From: Paracoccaceae bacterium
Lineage (GTDB): Bacteria; Pseudomonadota; Alphaproteobacteria; Rhodobacterales; Rhodobacteraceae
Assembly (NCBI GenBank): GCA_007121055.1
Contig: SKMM01000296.1
Location: 1-6,077 of the forward strand
DNA: 6,077 nt
Direction of reading: 5' to 3'
A program made the position numbers and the translations under genes. Each line of letters opens with the position of its first letter. Positions within the stretch are counted from its first letter, which is position 1. Of the stretch, positions 5,872 to 6,077 are shown in pieces. A model generated the notes under the pieces. The model did no database searches and had not been told where the DNA came from. It saw only the letters and a program-made list of their open reading frames with translations.

Positions 5872-6077
5872 ATGCTCAAATCCGCCGATCTGCCACTGAC
5901 AATCCCGATCTTTCCGCTGCCCGGTGCGCTGCTGCTGCCGCGCGCGCGGCTGCCGCTGCACATCTTCGAGCCGCGCTATCTGGCGATGGTGGAGGCCTGC
6001 CTGGCCACGCCGCACCGCCTGATCGGCATGATCCAGCCCGGTGCCGCCCCCGGCAGCCGGGAAAACCGGCTGCACAG
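5872..6077 (+). CDS. LON peptidase substrate-binding domain protein, 5' part only
   Basis: Sixty-eight complete codons are visible before the right edge. The sequence TIPIFPLPGALLLPRARLP, followed by LHIFEPRYLAMVEACL, is the characteristic start of the LON N-terminal (substrate-binding) domain. There the FPLPG and IFEPRY blocks form the first strands and helix. Stand-alone LON-domain proteins of about 200 residues are common in alphaproteobacteria. They lack the ATPase and protease parts of Lon, and their role is poorly defined. The remaining length cannot be seen, so full-length Lon is not formally excluded, although the position after a cnoX-type gene favours the short protein. The ATG at 5872 gives the normal N-terminus, but the nearest purine-rich site, GAGGGG at 5848-5853, is 18 bases away. 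A GTG at 5866 is an alternative start. The 69-base gap to cnoX suggests cotranscription. Confidence 0.88.
   Translation, partial: MLKSADLPLTIPIFPLPGALLLPRARLPLHIFEPRYLAMVEACLATPHRLIGMIQPGAAPGSRENRLH

Noticed and set aside
3709..6075. A 788-codon open frame on the minus strand opposite xthA, cnoX and the LON gene
   Set aside because: Its translation is Arg/His/Gly/Pro-rich without recognisable domains. It is the antisense image of real genes in high-GC DNA, where stop codons are rare.

Overview
This is a very GC-rich window (about 70% by eye) with strong G/C bias at third codon positions. The gene content and protein signatures point to an alphaproteobacterium, most likely order Rhodobacterales. 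The taxon is inferred from protein style and from the xth / thioredoxin-TPR / LON-domain gene order, not from a marker gene. All six genes look intact and use uniform codons. I see no insertion sequence, phage gene, tRNA, rRNA or CRISPR array.

Left half (1-3712): metabolic and accessory genes. The 5' part of an enolase-superfamily (mandelate racemase / muconate lactonizing type) gene runs leftward off the window. A small GNAT acetyltransferase gene starts only 24 bases away and runs rightward. It converges on a leftward pair: an MFS transporter gene followed 59 bases later by a zinc-dependent alcohol dehydrogenase gene. The pair is probably one transcript. Substrates cannot be named from sequence. 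An importer-plus-dehydrogenase or exporter-plus-detoxification role is plausible, and the enolase-superfamily enzyme would fit sugar-acid or related catabolism.

Middle (3713-3933): a 221-base divergent intergenic region that must hold the promoters of both the MFS gene and xthA. It contains GC-rich inverted repeats, the best being a perfect 8-bp repeat just upstream of xthA.

Right half (3934-6077): three rightward housekeeping genes. They are exonuclease III (DNA base-excision repair), a thioredoxin-TPR chaperedoxin of the CnoX/YbbN family with an intact WCGPC site, and the start of a LON substrate-binding-domain protein cut by the right edge. DNA repair, protein redox rescue and a LON-domain protein side by side suggest a damage-maintenance neighbourhood. 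I saw no clearly novel system. The points most worth checking are non-standard active-site residues in the enolase-superfamily enzyme and the acetyltransferase, and the unexplained hairpins in the intergenic gaps.
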